From Ciona intestinalis (lineage: Eukaryota; Chordata; Ascidiacea; Phlebobranchia; Cionidae), in the NCBI RefSeq assembly GCF_000224145.3, contig NW_004190433.2, positions 147,633-211,632 of the forward strand: a stretch of 64,000 bases of DNA, given 5' to 3'. The number at the start of each line of letters is the position of its first letter. Within the stretch, counting starts at the first letter, position 1. Position numbers and translations under genes: made by a program. The notes under the pieces are model-generated. The model saw nothing but the letters and a program-made list of their open reading frames with translations. It made no database searches and had not been told where the DNA came from. Positions 31,086-43,348 of the stretch are shown here, in pieces.

Positions 31086-32499
31086 TGAAACTGGTTAAAC
31101 ATTGTTTTGACTTAGCCACCAATATCTTCCATTGACAATTTCGGTCAAAATAAAATACTTCGGGAGTTTGTTCATTCACGAGTTCTTCGTAGACTAATCC
31201 CTTGATATTATCTAAACCGACACAACAGGTATTAGAGAAAACATAGTAGGGTGGGGGGAGAGAGGATACCTTGAGCACATAATATCCAAATATTCTGATC
31301 GTATTTTAAACAATTAACAACTTCTATAAAAGTCGTGAGGATACGGTTTTATAATTCTTAAAAAGTGTTTTGTTTTATAGTGTTTTAAATGTTCTTTGTT
31401 TACTGCCAAATGGGATGAGAAAATAGAATGAAATAGTGTCCCATCTTCCCACATCCAACAATATTGAGTTACAGGCTTTTAAAACAACATTCATACGTTT
31501 TAGTTTACGTTTAGAGGGTATCAATTAAGCATTTTTTTATCGGTTAGTGCTTTCCTCTAGCCAAGAAGATCTGGTTCGAGGCTTGACACTGCTACCATTA
31601 TGAGCATATGTGTTCTTGAACAAGAAACTCAAAGCTAATTGTTCTAACTCAGTGGTACTTTCTTAAAAAAAATATATTTTTCTAAACTGTCAGCAAAAAT
31701 GATTACCTATAAAGTTATTAGAACACGTTAGTTCGAGGTTGTGTATGAATGAGTGTAAATTGCCTTATCCTCGCGAGAAACGACAGTCGTTATAACACGG
31801 GTGCTCTGTTTTATAAAACTCGTGTCCGCTTACGAGTTACCACGTATGTAACTTTGTGTGTGATTGTTTATGTATGGATGACAATTTAAACAACCCACTA
31901 GTGACCTCTGGGTTTCGCTAAGTATGTCTTGCCCAAGGACACATACGCCCACAATGGTAGCAGCGACGATCTTCGAGTCCAAAACCTCTGTGTTACTGAC
32001 AGCTACGTTAACCACTATGCCACGGCGCCCGAGCTGCGACACGTTACTTGCAAACTAATCTACAAACGAACAAAAACTTGTAACTTACCTAACCCGTCCA
32101 AAAAGCATTGGAACGTTTTTTCAGCGCGAACAACAGATACCAGTACGAGAATTGCGTCTTTGTTACGACATAATAACATTGATATTGTGTGTAGCAGGTC
32201 AGGAATAATACTCGGGTCGAATACGACGTCTGTAAAAACAATGGCGTTCAGTAAGGCACGACTTCGATTAGGTGTTAAAATGAACGTGGTTGTGCGGTTT
32301 ACGCCTGTCACAATATAAGTCTTTAACACAGTCGTTCTTAAACTTTTCTACTTCATGCCATTTCCATTTCATACAATTCTCATACTACCAGGTTAAAAAT
32401 TACATTGTAAGAAAAAAAACAACATTCTATTTTCTTTACCTTTAATTTGTTGGATTTTAGTAAAACTTAATAGGTTGCCATGTGTCAATAGTGGCGCGC

Positions 32500-32553
<54 letters not shown>

Positions 32554-35415
32554 TTATTGGTCTCTTCGATTACGGTAGCGAAGATTTAAAAATATTTTAA
32601 ACGAAAAGACAGGATATAGCGACGAAACAACAGTTGTTAAAATACGCTTACGGTTAAAAACATATTTACATTTATTTGGAAGAAAATAAGCGTGGTCGCT
32701 ACACCTAGCGGACAGACGAGCCATTTATTTTAATTGAGTTAAAATTCTAATTCGGCCCTGATGGAAAAAGAAATTCCACCAATAGTTCACAGTGAACAGT
32801 TTCAGGAGCATAATATTGATTGGAAACCAATTTCCTAACTATACATTGTAGAAATTTAATTCTATATCTTAACAATGCTCAATGCTTACAACACCAAATA
32901 TATATACAGTGAGGTGGGAGAAGATGGGACACCTTTTACCTCTATTTTCTCATCTCATTTAGTGGTAAACAAACAACATTCGAAGAATTATAAAACCATA
33001 TCCTCACGACTCCCTTAGACCGTTGAAAATTGTTATAAATGTTATAAAAGAGCATATAAATTTAAACCCAAATAACATTTATTATATTATGCCTGCTTTG
33101 AATAAAAGATAAGTAAATTGCAAAAAAAAACAGAATATACCTGCAGCTAAAACGATATCATATGGTTGTTCAAGTATTGTTGATTGTTCGCCCCATTTTA
33201 ATTGTTTGATTGCAACGTTTTCTGCAAACATAGGACTTTTATTATTCAAGAAAGAAATTTAGATTTTATTAAGCTGAACCTATTTGCATTTTTCCATGTT
33301 TTTATATAACAATTTTTCAATGACAAATCAATGATTTTTAATCCATTATAAAATCAAACAATCAACTGATGACTTTTTTATAGAAACTAAAAATTAAAAA
33401 TTAGGCTGCTAAACCTCTTTGTAATCTTTAGAACAGGAATTTTCAAACTATGCAATGTGGCACATACCGTTTTGACTAAAATTTAGTAAAGATAACATTC
33501 AAATTTTTTCAGAATTTGATGGGTTTCAATGAATGAAAAAAAGAGTTAGCTGTAAAAAGTTTGGGAGCCAAGACTTCAGCAACTGAACCACTCATAGTTT
33601 AACAAAAAATTAAAAATAAATTGTTGAAAATTCTAAAATTGAAATATTTTAGTCCAAACATACACCTTTTTTTTCTTTTTGATTACAGTAAGAAATAAAT
33701 TCTTCTGTACAAAATGTTCACTGGGTAAAATAACAAACAATACAAATAATATACATACCATTCTCCAGAGAATTTATTGCGACGTTTGATTTAAGAACGC
33801 TTAGAACATTTGGATGCACATCTGTAAAGGTGTAGCTTAATTGTTCGACTGCTTTAAGCAAAACAATTCCAGTAAATCCAATTCCACTTCCAAGTTCAAT
33901 GATTTTTTTCCCACGAAGAAAATCTTGTTTTGAGAGACACCACTCTGCTAATAATAAAGCTGCCTGGAATTATAAGATAGAAATTAGTTTGTATGTCTGT
34001 TTAATCAAAAACTACGCATACATGTTATATTTAAAAGTGCAGTATATACTTTGCTAAAAATAACTAAACGGCCCCAACCTAAAACTTAGTACATTGAGAC
34101 AGAGATGAATTTTTAAAACCAGAGTTTTCAGAAGCACAAGTTATTGCAGATAACAAACCAATTTACCTAATGCAGCTTGGGTTTTACTACATGCAGGCAG
34201 TTAAATAAACCTAATATTTGAAAAGCTTTCGGAACATCAACTGTGGCTACAAATAAGTTGATTTTTCTAGCTTATTTCAGGTAACGAATAAGGTTTTTCA
34301 GTAAATGTATAACATTTATTGCGCTTCTAAAACAGTGCTTTAGTGGTTTCAGCTAAAATTCAAGGCTAAATAAAAGTAAAAACCTTACCGTCCAAGTAAC
34401 TAGACCTGTAGTCCCATTAGAAATAAACGATAAACTTTCTTCCAATGTTGCATATGCATTTGCAGAAGGCTGAAATATAGTCATAGTTTAATTTCTGATA
34501 ACAATTTTTAGTATAATGTTACAAACCACATAGTAACTTTTGTAAACTTGTTGGCAAGTTTGGTCTTGCAGTGTAGCAACATATAACTCACAAAGTTGGT
34601 CGCAACAAGGTTGGTTATTTTCTTCCACCTTAATGAAACAAGTTTTAAACTATCAAATAATGGTTAAAAGAGAAAAAAAAGCACGAATTATACCTTGCTT
34701 ATGAGAAACTTTAGAAAATATTGCTGATATTTCTTTGATGGTGGAAACCGCTTCCCAATTTCATGAAAACAGGTCTAAAATAAAGTATTTTTTAACATAG
34801 CTTAAGTTAAAATTAATTTTTTTTAAAACAGTTGAAACATGAAACTTTACTCTTCTTTGAGTTACAATAAGCAGCCACATACACAAGATTGAATTAAGTC
34901 GCAAAATGAAAGTTGACAAACACTTTTAAATACCGTGTGCATGTGTTTCAACATCTGCTACATGAATTAATTTCAATTTAGAAACACATAACACAGTAAA
35001 TGTGTTGTTATGGTTTATCAGAGTGCAATTAAATATTAGCAAAGACTATACTGAAAACTGCACTACTGATTTGACCAAACCTGCCTGCCTCAAAAATTTT
35101 TTTAAACCATTTCTATTCTGTATGGGTGAGGTGGAGCAGCACATCATAGGATTTATGTAAGAGTTTACCCATTACCAGTTTGAAACAATATACCAACCTT
35201 GTTTAGTACCTTCATTTGACAATCCTCAGACCATTGTAGATGATCAATATCATGTATTTCACATCTACCATCTTTAACCATGTACTAAGAAAAAAACTTT
35301 ATTATGAAACGGTAAAGTTAAATTTTAACAAAATGCAAACCTTTTTTCTCCAAACAAATGATTTTATCGGAACGCAGGATAAAAACTGTGTCGAAATATG
35401 ACAGACACCATCCAT
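31081..35415 (-). CDS. EEF2KMT: EEF2KMT / FAM86 protein-lysine methyltransferase, 9 exons, 327 aa
   Basis: Exons, 5' to 3': 35415-35341, 35284-35198, 34774-34694, 34628-34527, 34469-34389, 33963-33759, 33221-33141, 32229-32089, 31211-31081, totalling 984 nt with all phases matched and GT-AG borders. The product matches the FAM86 family throughout: N-terminal FLSCVPIKSFVW, FPPSKKYQQYFLKFLIS, the NGTTGLVTW box before the fold, SAM-binding motif I IIELGSGIGFTGI (about 163-175), and AADVVFDP (about 236-243), the counterpart of the family's AADVLY motif. Length is close to the human enzyme (about 330 aa). Family members trimethylate a lysine of elongation factor 2 in the cytosol. The ATG lies only 55 bases from the likely EPS8 poly(A) signal, and the stop codon overlaps an AATAAA, with SINE sequence immediately downstream. 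Confidence 0.93.
31246..31459 (+). mobile_element. Short inverted-repeat element A with internal duplication
   Basis: Forward copy enlarged by about 30 bases around TTTTATAGTGTTTTAAATG; it begins about 34 bases upstream of the last EEF2KMT exon. Confidence 0.85.
31548..31735 (+). mobile_element. SINE, plus orientation, 3' end incomplete
   Basis: Head with GTTAGTGCTTTCC and a B-box-like GGTTCGAGGCTTG, then GCTACCATTATGAGCATATG. It forms a tail-to-tail pair with the next SINE. Confidence 0.75.
31740..32037 (-). mobile_element. Most complete SINE copy in the window
   Basis: About 295 bases. Read on the minus strand: head GGCGCCGTGGCATAGTGGTT (tRNA A-box-like TGGCATAGTGG), GGACTCGAAGATCG in B-box position, GTCCTTGGGCAAGACA, AACGACTGTCGTTTCTCGCG, and a CATTCAT tail. 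Confidence 0.85.
32501..32550. repeat. (TAA)n microsatellite
   Basis: About 16 perfect TAA units, immediately followed by the repeat at 32551-32675. Confidence 0.97.
32551..32675. repeat. Interspersed repeat with TCTCTTCGATTACGGTAGCG core
   Basis: Shares most of its length with 57764-57893 and a short inverted part with 37115-37172. Attachment to (TAA)n in two copies suggests a retroelement 3' end. Confidence 0.75.
32909..33034 (-). mobile_element. Truncated short inverted-repeat element, subfamily A
   Basis: Left two-thirds of a reverse copy; right terminus lost after CGTTGAAAATTG. Confidence 0.75.
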
Positions 35416-36318
35416 TGTTGCTTAACAATTGAATTCCATGCTTCACTGAACATCAGCCATTCAATAATTTTTATTCTATCGAAATTATTCTGTGCAACAA
35501 TCAGAAATATGAATTGATTATCTACTCACCAAATATATGGTAACAACAACATGAATGTGATTGTGAACAGTGGAGTGGATTTCGAAACATTTTTCATGGT
35601 TCGCATTAACAGTATATGGACACAGTATAGGCTTAATTGAGATTATAATACATATCGACCTATTAATTTCCTAACAGTGTGATTTTACCATGAGTTTGGT
35701 CTTTGAAGTTAAAAACACTGAGATTTTTCAAGAGTATTCCAGAAACTATGCACAGAAAGTGGAATGCAGATGAAATACTAAACAGCCGGTGAGGAAATAT
35801 ATACAAAGCTTACAAAATTGAAGCGAAATCACATTGAAGATGAAAAACATTAAAATAAACAGAAATCACATAGAATTAAAAGCACTAATACTACTGCAGT
35901 ACCACTAATTATTTATATGAACCAGAGTGGATAACACAGGTTAAAGAAAATGTATTACAACAATAATTACAAAATATCGGGCAGGAGATAAAGTGCAGAT
36001 GATGTACCAATACGACCGTTGCATTTAGATTACAGACAGAACACAGCACCATGAAAATCCTATATGGGTGAAGCCCTATGGCAGGGCATGCCACTTTTTA
36101 TAATTGCAATCAAAAAAGGAAACTGTCTCTTTTGGTAATCACAATGAAGTTAATAGTACATTAATAATTACAGTTTTCTACCCAAAGTACGTTCACAATT
36201 TAAAGTAAATGATAAGTAATAAGCACCAAAATGTCAGATTAGTATCCAGATATGAAAAAAAGAAAATATATGAAGAAATAAAGGCATTGGGTGAATAATG
36301 GAAGTTGAAAGTTTTGTT
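35416..36318 (-). other. EPS8 3' UTR and very short spacer to EEF2KMT
   Basis: The only exact minus-strand AATAAA I find between the EPS8 stop and the EEF2KMT ATG is at 35470-35475. That gives EPS8 a 3' UTR of about 850 bases and leaves about 50 bases before the next gene's ATG. Confidence 0.55.
35470..35475 (-). terminator. Likely EPS8 poly(A) signal
   Basis: AATAAA on the minus strand, 55 bases before the EEF2KMT ATG. Confidence 0.5.
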
Positions 36319-39300
36319 TCATGATAATTCGCGTCTTCTACGCTCCATGATTTTATCGAGCTCTGAGACGCCATTAGTGGCGGAGGAAGGCATGGATTTT
36401 TGGACGAGTAATTGACTGTGGACACGAGAGCCTTCGTCATCACATATCTGGGGAATAAGTAATGTGAAAAATTATCATTACACAAGTGAAAAAATCATTT
36501 TTTAAGTGTAATGTGTAATATTAAATTATTGTATTAATGTTCTTTGAAAAGTATGTGCAACTAAATATGGTAAAATTAATTTTAAAACTTAAAAACAGTT
36601 AATTTGTAGGTAACTAATCTTTACCAAAATCTTAAAAGATGAAAAGTTTTAATTATTGAAACAAATCTTATTTTGCTTTTATTTATCCTGTTTTTCCTTT
36701 CCATTCTTACATTACACAAGCTCTAACTTTGTGCTAAAATAGGTTCTAAGGTTCTAATGCCTTTCTTCTAAAATTTACCTCAAGTGTAAAATATTGGTCT
36801 TCAACTGCCATGCAGAACTAAATACCTTCACACACTTATGCATAAAATATTTCAATGGTTTTAGAAACTCACCATTTTAAGTTCATCTTTGGTCAATGAA
36901 AATATCTGAGCTCCGTTCAAGACACTCAAACTATCGATAGTCAGTGATGAGAATCCATGAGATAACAACCATGTTTTAACTTCTGCTTGTGACGAGTCTT
37001 TTGTGAGAACCATAGCTGAGTTTTGAACTGTAGGATGAATGTAAATATGTTTTTAATTTTAATGTTTTTTTTAACAACTGTTTTGTCGCTATAACCTGTA
37101 TTTTAGTTTAAAATATTTCTAAATCATCGCTACCGTAATCGAAGAGACAAATAAAGTTATCATTATTATTATTAGGATTGCCATGTTAAGTAAATCTATA
37201 AAATATACAGTGGTGCAGCTAAAAACAAGGTGGAAGGGTAAAATGATGGAAAAAACAATAAACTAGATATCGAAACTACATTTTAAATGCAATCAATTTT
37301 AAATTAAAGATAAATTAACACACTAAAGTGTATTTATTATTCATAATATAAGGCACTGGGCACGGGTTTGGATCATCCTGCCTTGGTCAAAATTTGGGCG
37401 TCAGTGTTTGATACCAAAAATGTACCGACTGACTTGTGGATTTATAGTTGATATTACAAAGGAGGCGTTTTGCAAGTTTTTTAAAGACAAATGATGTGCG
37501 AAAATTTTGATGCATGGAACTGCTGTTTTCTATGCTACTAACATAAATGGAAGAATAAATGTAACTTACTTTATCCTCAAATAGCCGAAAAAGACAGTCC
37601 TTATACCACGGGTGTTCATACACCTCGTGCCAGTTTACGAGTTACCATGTATGTTACTTTGTAGTTGACTATTACAACCATAGGCATTATTTCTTTAGTA
37701 AAAATATAACTTTTTACAAAACTAAAACAGACATGTAAATACAAATCCAGCANNNNNNNNNNNNNNNNNNNNNNNNNNNNNNNNNNNNNNNNNNNNNNNN
37801 NNAATTAAATAAAAAGTTGTCCCATCTTCCCCCACCCTACTATACTATTTGTCTAACTTTGTTTGGCTGTTATTTTTGTCAGTGTTTTGTAGCACTTAAC
37901 TCTGGTAAAATGACTGCTGTGATAAATTTTATGAATGTGGACCTGATCTAGTACTTTTATTGCTGCTGATGTTTATTGCATAAAATAGTAGATAAAATAG
38001 GTCAGCAATGAACAAAATATCAACATACTACATACAAACAAGATATATATTTCCTAAAATTGGCATTATCAAAATTAATTCAATTGTTAAACTGTAACAT
38101 GAACCCTCTTCCATTTGTGTTGACTAATTTAGCACAATAAATTTTTCATAAGAAAACTAAGGTGTAGATTACAGATAAAAATATATTGTAAGTGTTATGA
38201 CTTGAAGTCTAGTACACGTTTACATCATTTTAAAGCGGGAACTTTATAAAAAAATAATTGTTACATTTTTACCGATTTTTTTAGAAAAAATTGCGTTATG
38301 TATAAATGAAAGCATAATATAACCGATGTTTTTAATATAAATCAATAAAATAAAAGTCAACACTGTACAACTTTAACCTGTATAGAATAATAAAATTTGG
38401 GCAAAATTTATATTTTTTATTGACTGATTGGTTGGACTTTTTTGTCTGTTAAGCTGGTAGTACACAGTATCCGGAATTCGTCCGTTTTGTCTGTTTCGTC
38501 CGGATTTCGCTGCCGCATGCGGAACTAGGTAACGGGTTTGCATACGACCTCGCAAGCAAATTCGCATGTTGGATACTGTGTACAGCTACCTTTATGCTTT
38601 TTTGGCACCAGATCCTTACTGTATTTCTTTACACAAGAATCGTCCAACTTTATGAGCACCAGATCATGAACAGATTCATGGAATTGTAATTTAGAACAGC
38701 TTGTATATTTATATTTACCTTGTTTTGTATAGCAGTGGGAGGGGGTGGGGGTGGTGGGATGCTTGAGGGTGGGGAATGGGATTTTGTTGCTGATGATATC
38801 AACAACATCTGGCTTCCCAATACATACCCGCTATCACCTGTATATTGAGATATATGACAAGGTAAACTCGGTTTTACAGCTATGTACACAACATATGGGA
38901 GGTTACATGGTTGTGGGAAAAACCAATTTCATATCAAGTCTAGTAAATTTTTCATATCAAGTCTAGTAAAAACCTATAAATACACATACATTATTTTAAA
39001 TTCTACCCAGTTTACTTGAGCTAATTTTTTTAGTTACTATAAACAATGACAAGAAATAATGGGCTGCAGCCTAAACCCTGCGTCCCATGCCATGCCTTAC
39101 GTATATAAAATAAAGTAGGCCTACAGAAAAACCCAAAAGAAAACAATTTTTACCATTTTGATTCTGTACTTTCCACCAAGTTTTGTTGCTATCATCCAAA
39201 ACATCAAGTAAATCATCAAGTTCCACACTCAGCTCATGTTCATTTCTTGCATTGAAACTTTGCATGGCACGACATAATTTACGATCTTTACCACCAGCCG

Positions 39301-42300
39301 TGTTGTTCTGTGCAGCTTGGTTTCTACAGATACAAGCGTGGTCAGTAGCGCAGCCCAAAAACAATTAGGGGGGGGGGGTTTAATCAAAACATTTTCATTT
39401 TATTTTTGATTGGGGGGTCGTGACACCCTAAACCCCCCTAGATGCGCCACTGAGCGTGGTTAGGAATATTTTTGGTGCTCAGTAGTCATTTTATTTGTGC
39501 TCCTACCGCAAAAAAACGTAGCAAAAAATGTAAGAAAAAATGTCAAAAATAAAAAAAGGAAAAATCATGTCTTTTTTATACCTTGTGCCCACATACAGAG
39601 TGCTTGCTTTTTTAATATTGCCAATTTGGACAACCTGTTACTTACCACTACGTCCGGTGTATGACTGTAAACTGTCTTAATGAAACATACACAGACCCAT
39701 TCTGATATGGCCTATATGAACTGTAACTACTGTGTTACCTTGTCAGACATTTAAAATCAAACCAAACTACTTTATTTACATAATATAAAAAAATGACATA
39801 TATTTAGTATCAATAAGATGTTAAATAAAAGAAAATTTTCATCCCACCTTGCCACATGACTTTGTACATGTTGTTTAAACGCAGAAGTTGCTTCATTACC
39901 ATTTGAAGGAACGCTAACTCTACGTGGGGAATTGTCATTATGAGGTGACAATGGTTTCAGTGCGTCCTCAATCTGAAAGTGGAAAATTTTAAATATATAT
40001 TAAAAGCCAAAAAGGTTCTAAAAACAAACAAATGAAAGATTTAAAACCATCACATAGAACAAAATTAAGGTAAAACCAAGATTAAATTAAAACAGTAAAA
40101 ATGACATTATTCCGAAAAAAAATTAAGCGCCTGTAGCTATATTTTACAAGTGGTTTACATCAACATTTCCAAAATACTATTGTTTTAGTTGTTTCCTTTT
40201 TGCTGGTAAAAGTTGAAATGCTAAAAAGGTTACCAAGTACTGTACATTATTCAAAACAAATATTCACATAAAAATTAAAACAAATTTGCAAGTTGAGGAC
40301 ATATTGTTTTGTTAGTTTTAATAAAAAATTTTACATTTGAAAATTTTACCCCCCTCCACCCCAAAAAAATATACATATAATATATAAATTTAATTAGTTT
40401 TTTTTTATAAAATTTTACATTTGCTCCACTTTCTTTCCATTCTATCTCTTTCCTATGAACATGATCCGCTTGTTCCGCAATGTAAGCTGCAAGTTCCGTG
40501 GCTTCGGATTCCGACTCCATGAATGGAAGAGGAGGTTCCCATCCTGACTTGAATTTCGGAACGTAGGGAGGAAAATATTTTTCTTTCGGGAAATCCAATC
40601 TAAAAAATGGTAAGCAATTTTAAACATTGGAAAATTAAATATAAAATAGTTATGTTACTCTAATTCTATACAGTAAAAATCCATAGAAAATTATATATAA
40701 AATTTGAGGGTATAAAATGTAACATTTGATTTTAAAGTTGCTGCTTTGTTTTATGTAATATTATTATTGCCTTTTCTATGTAATATAAAAATTATGTATG
40801 TTTCAAAGTTATTAAACTACACATACATTTTTTTTTTAAATTTTGATGCCCCAATTTTACTAATAATACCATTCAGAAAACCCTAAACACCGATAGCATG
40901 CCTATATCCACTAAGTATCTTATGTTTAATGCCAAGCACATGAAACAAACAAAGTAATTAAAATGCACCACAATAAAAGACATTTTTCAACTATAAAAAA
41001 GCTTGGGTGAAGGTTTGGCCTACCAGGCTACCTCCCAAATGCAGGGTTTCACCTTATGTACAGTAGGGGGGAGATGGGACACTTTTTAACTCTATTTTCT
41101 CGTACCATTTAGTAGTAAACAAAGAACATTCAAAGAAGTATGAAACTATGTCCTCATGACTTTCATAGACCGTTTTTAATTGTTTAAAACTGGATCAGGA
41201 TATCTGGATATTATGTGCTAAAGGTGTCCCACCTTCCCCCACCCTACTATATAAAAAATACAAAACTCTAAACAAACATCTTACTTAGATTTTGCCCAAA
41301 ACTCGCCCAGTTGTCTAAGGAGTTGACTCTCAGAAGCTGTCATTGAGGAATTGAGAAAGTCAATCGTTTCATATGTAAATAGTGGGCACTGAACCATCTG
41401 GCCAACCTCAGGACCTTTACATGAGTGAACCACTATATGAAGTGGTTGGAATAAGAAATGGACAATTTCAACAGCATTCGGGTTGCGAATATGGTTCTTC
41501 AATTTTGCCTGCAAATTTAGGAATTTTTGTTTTCAGCAGTATAATTTGATGTATAAATTTTAAAATAATGTTAACTTATTTTAAAGATTTTATATTTTAT
41601 AGAAACCAATTAAAAGATTTTTTAGCTTACTGCAGAACTAATGATAGATGTTTAGGCTTTCTATAGAAATTTTAAATAAAAGTGGTTTCTTTTTTGACAA
41701 AATATTGTTACATTGTTTTTTCTTTAAAAATAAGACTCTTTTTTTTAAATATCAGGAATTTAGTCAATTTAGACTACTTTTAAATAATAATAGGAATTTA
41801 GTCAATCTGACTACTTTTAAAAAATAATAGGTATTTAGTCAATTTATAATACTAACTATTGACAAATGGCGCAGTATCATTAAGTATTCAATAGACAAAC
41901 AGTACAGCATCATGACCGGCAACATGTAGGGCATTCCTTCTACATTATACAGACAAAGCACATATGTTTAATTTGTGATGTCATAACACAAACAAAGCAC
42001 TGAGCTATATAAGTTGCTGAACTAAGTAAAGACATACCACTTCACTTATCAAGCTTCAGTGAATATTCAATTCTTGGAACTAAGTCTCCATGTATTTAAT
42101 AATTAATGAAGTGACATTTGATACATTATAAGTTGGATTTACCTAAAACATTATTTCAATTTGTATTACTTAACCAATTTTTTTTATCAGTAGCCAACAA
42201 ATTTTGACACAATTTTGCAATTTTTCTTTAAAATATATTAAATTTTAATTGGATGTTTTAAAAAAATAATTAATATTTTTTTTTATAATTTTTTTAATAA

Positions 42301-43305
42301 CGATTAATATTTTAAGTTTTTTTGCTCCTAAACAAAAGGGTTTTTAAATATGCTTGTATACAGGCAACCAAAACTGTGTGTTTTCAGTACAAAATTATCC
42401 TGTTACAGGTATTAAACATAAAAAACACATTTTTGGTTGGTCTTAGAATATATTTATAATGTTTAAATAAACTGTTCACATTCAATGACACGGACTATTT
42501 TTTAAGAAAACTGCCACTAAAAAACAATGACAACATGTTAAGTTATGCTGTACACATTATCATACACTCTTTAAGCCAAGCCATGGTAACAGCCAAGATT
42601 TATTACAGTAATAAAGTCAAACAAAATACCTGTCTTGAAAATTTACAACTTAACATTGGCAATCATATATATCAGCTTGCACAAATATATTAAAATTAAT
42701 GATTTATTCAGTTTCATAGAGGTGTATTGCAGATATATTAAACTATACCATTAAAATACTGACCATGAAAAATAAAAATTAAAGCATTTTTTTTAAAATA
42801 TAGTAGGGTGGAGAAAGATGGGAAACCTTTTCATTCTATTTTCTTTCAAAAATTGGTAGTAAACAAATAACATTCAAATAATTATAAAACTGTATCCTCA
42901 CGACTTACATAGACCGTTGTTAATTGTTCAAAACACGATCTGGATACTTGGATATTATGTGATAAAGGTGTCCCATCTTACCCCAAAATTAATATATTTT
43001 AACATCACATAACTATGTACTTACCAAAAGATTGAAGCAGTATTTAAACTTTTGGAAAACATCAATAAATTCACTTTCTGGTGGTAAACGTGATCGTAAC
43101 TCCAACATTCCAACGCCAGCTTCTCGTCCTTTTCCTTTTTTACTCGAAGATCTTTTAGCCGACCTACTTGTCCTTCTAATAGTTAGTTCTCTGTTTGCTT
43201 CAGCGGATTTCTGCAGCATCGCCACAAACATTTCAATATCATCAAGTGCATGGTTCAACATTTGCTGAAATAAAAAAAACAACATATATATATGAACATA
43301 TATAA

Positions 43306-43348
<43 letters not shown>

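Noticed and set aside
31981..32037. Functional tRNA gene
   Set aside because: A-box- and B-box-like stretches are present but the segment cannot be folded into a full cloverleaf by eye and is the head of a SINE.
36234..36485. Minus-strand 83-residue frame with MCNDNFSHYLFP
   Set aside because: Wrong frame over the final EPS8 exon; the EPS8 frame (EGSRVHSQLLVQKS) matches the family.
37387..37623. 78-residue minus-strand frame as the missing EPS8 exon
   Set aside because: It overlaps a SINE and shows no EPS8-like sequence; phase requirement not met convincingly.
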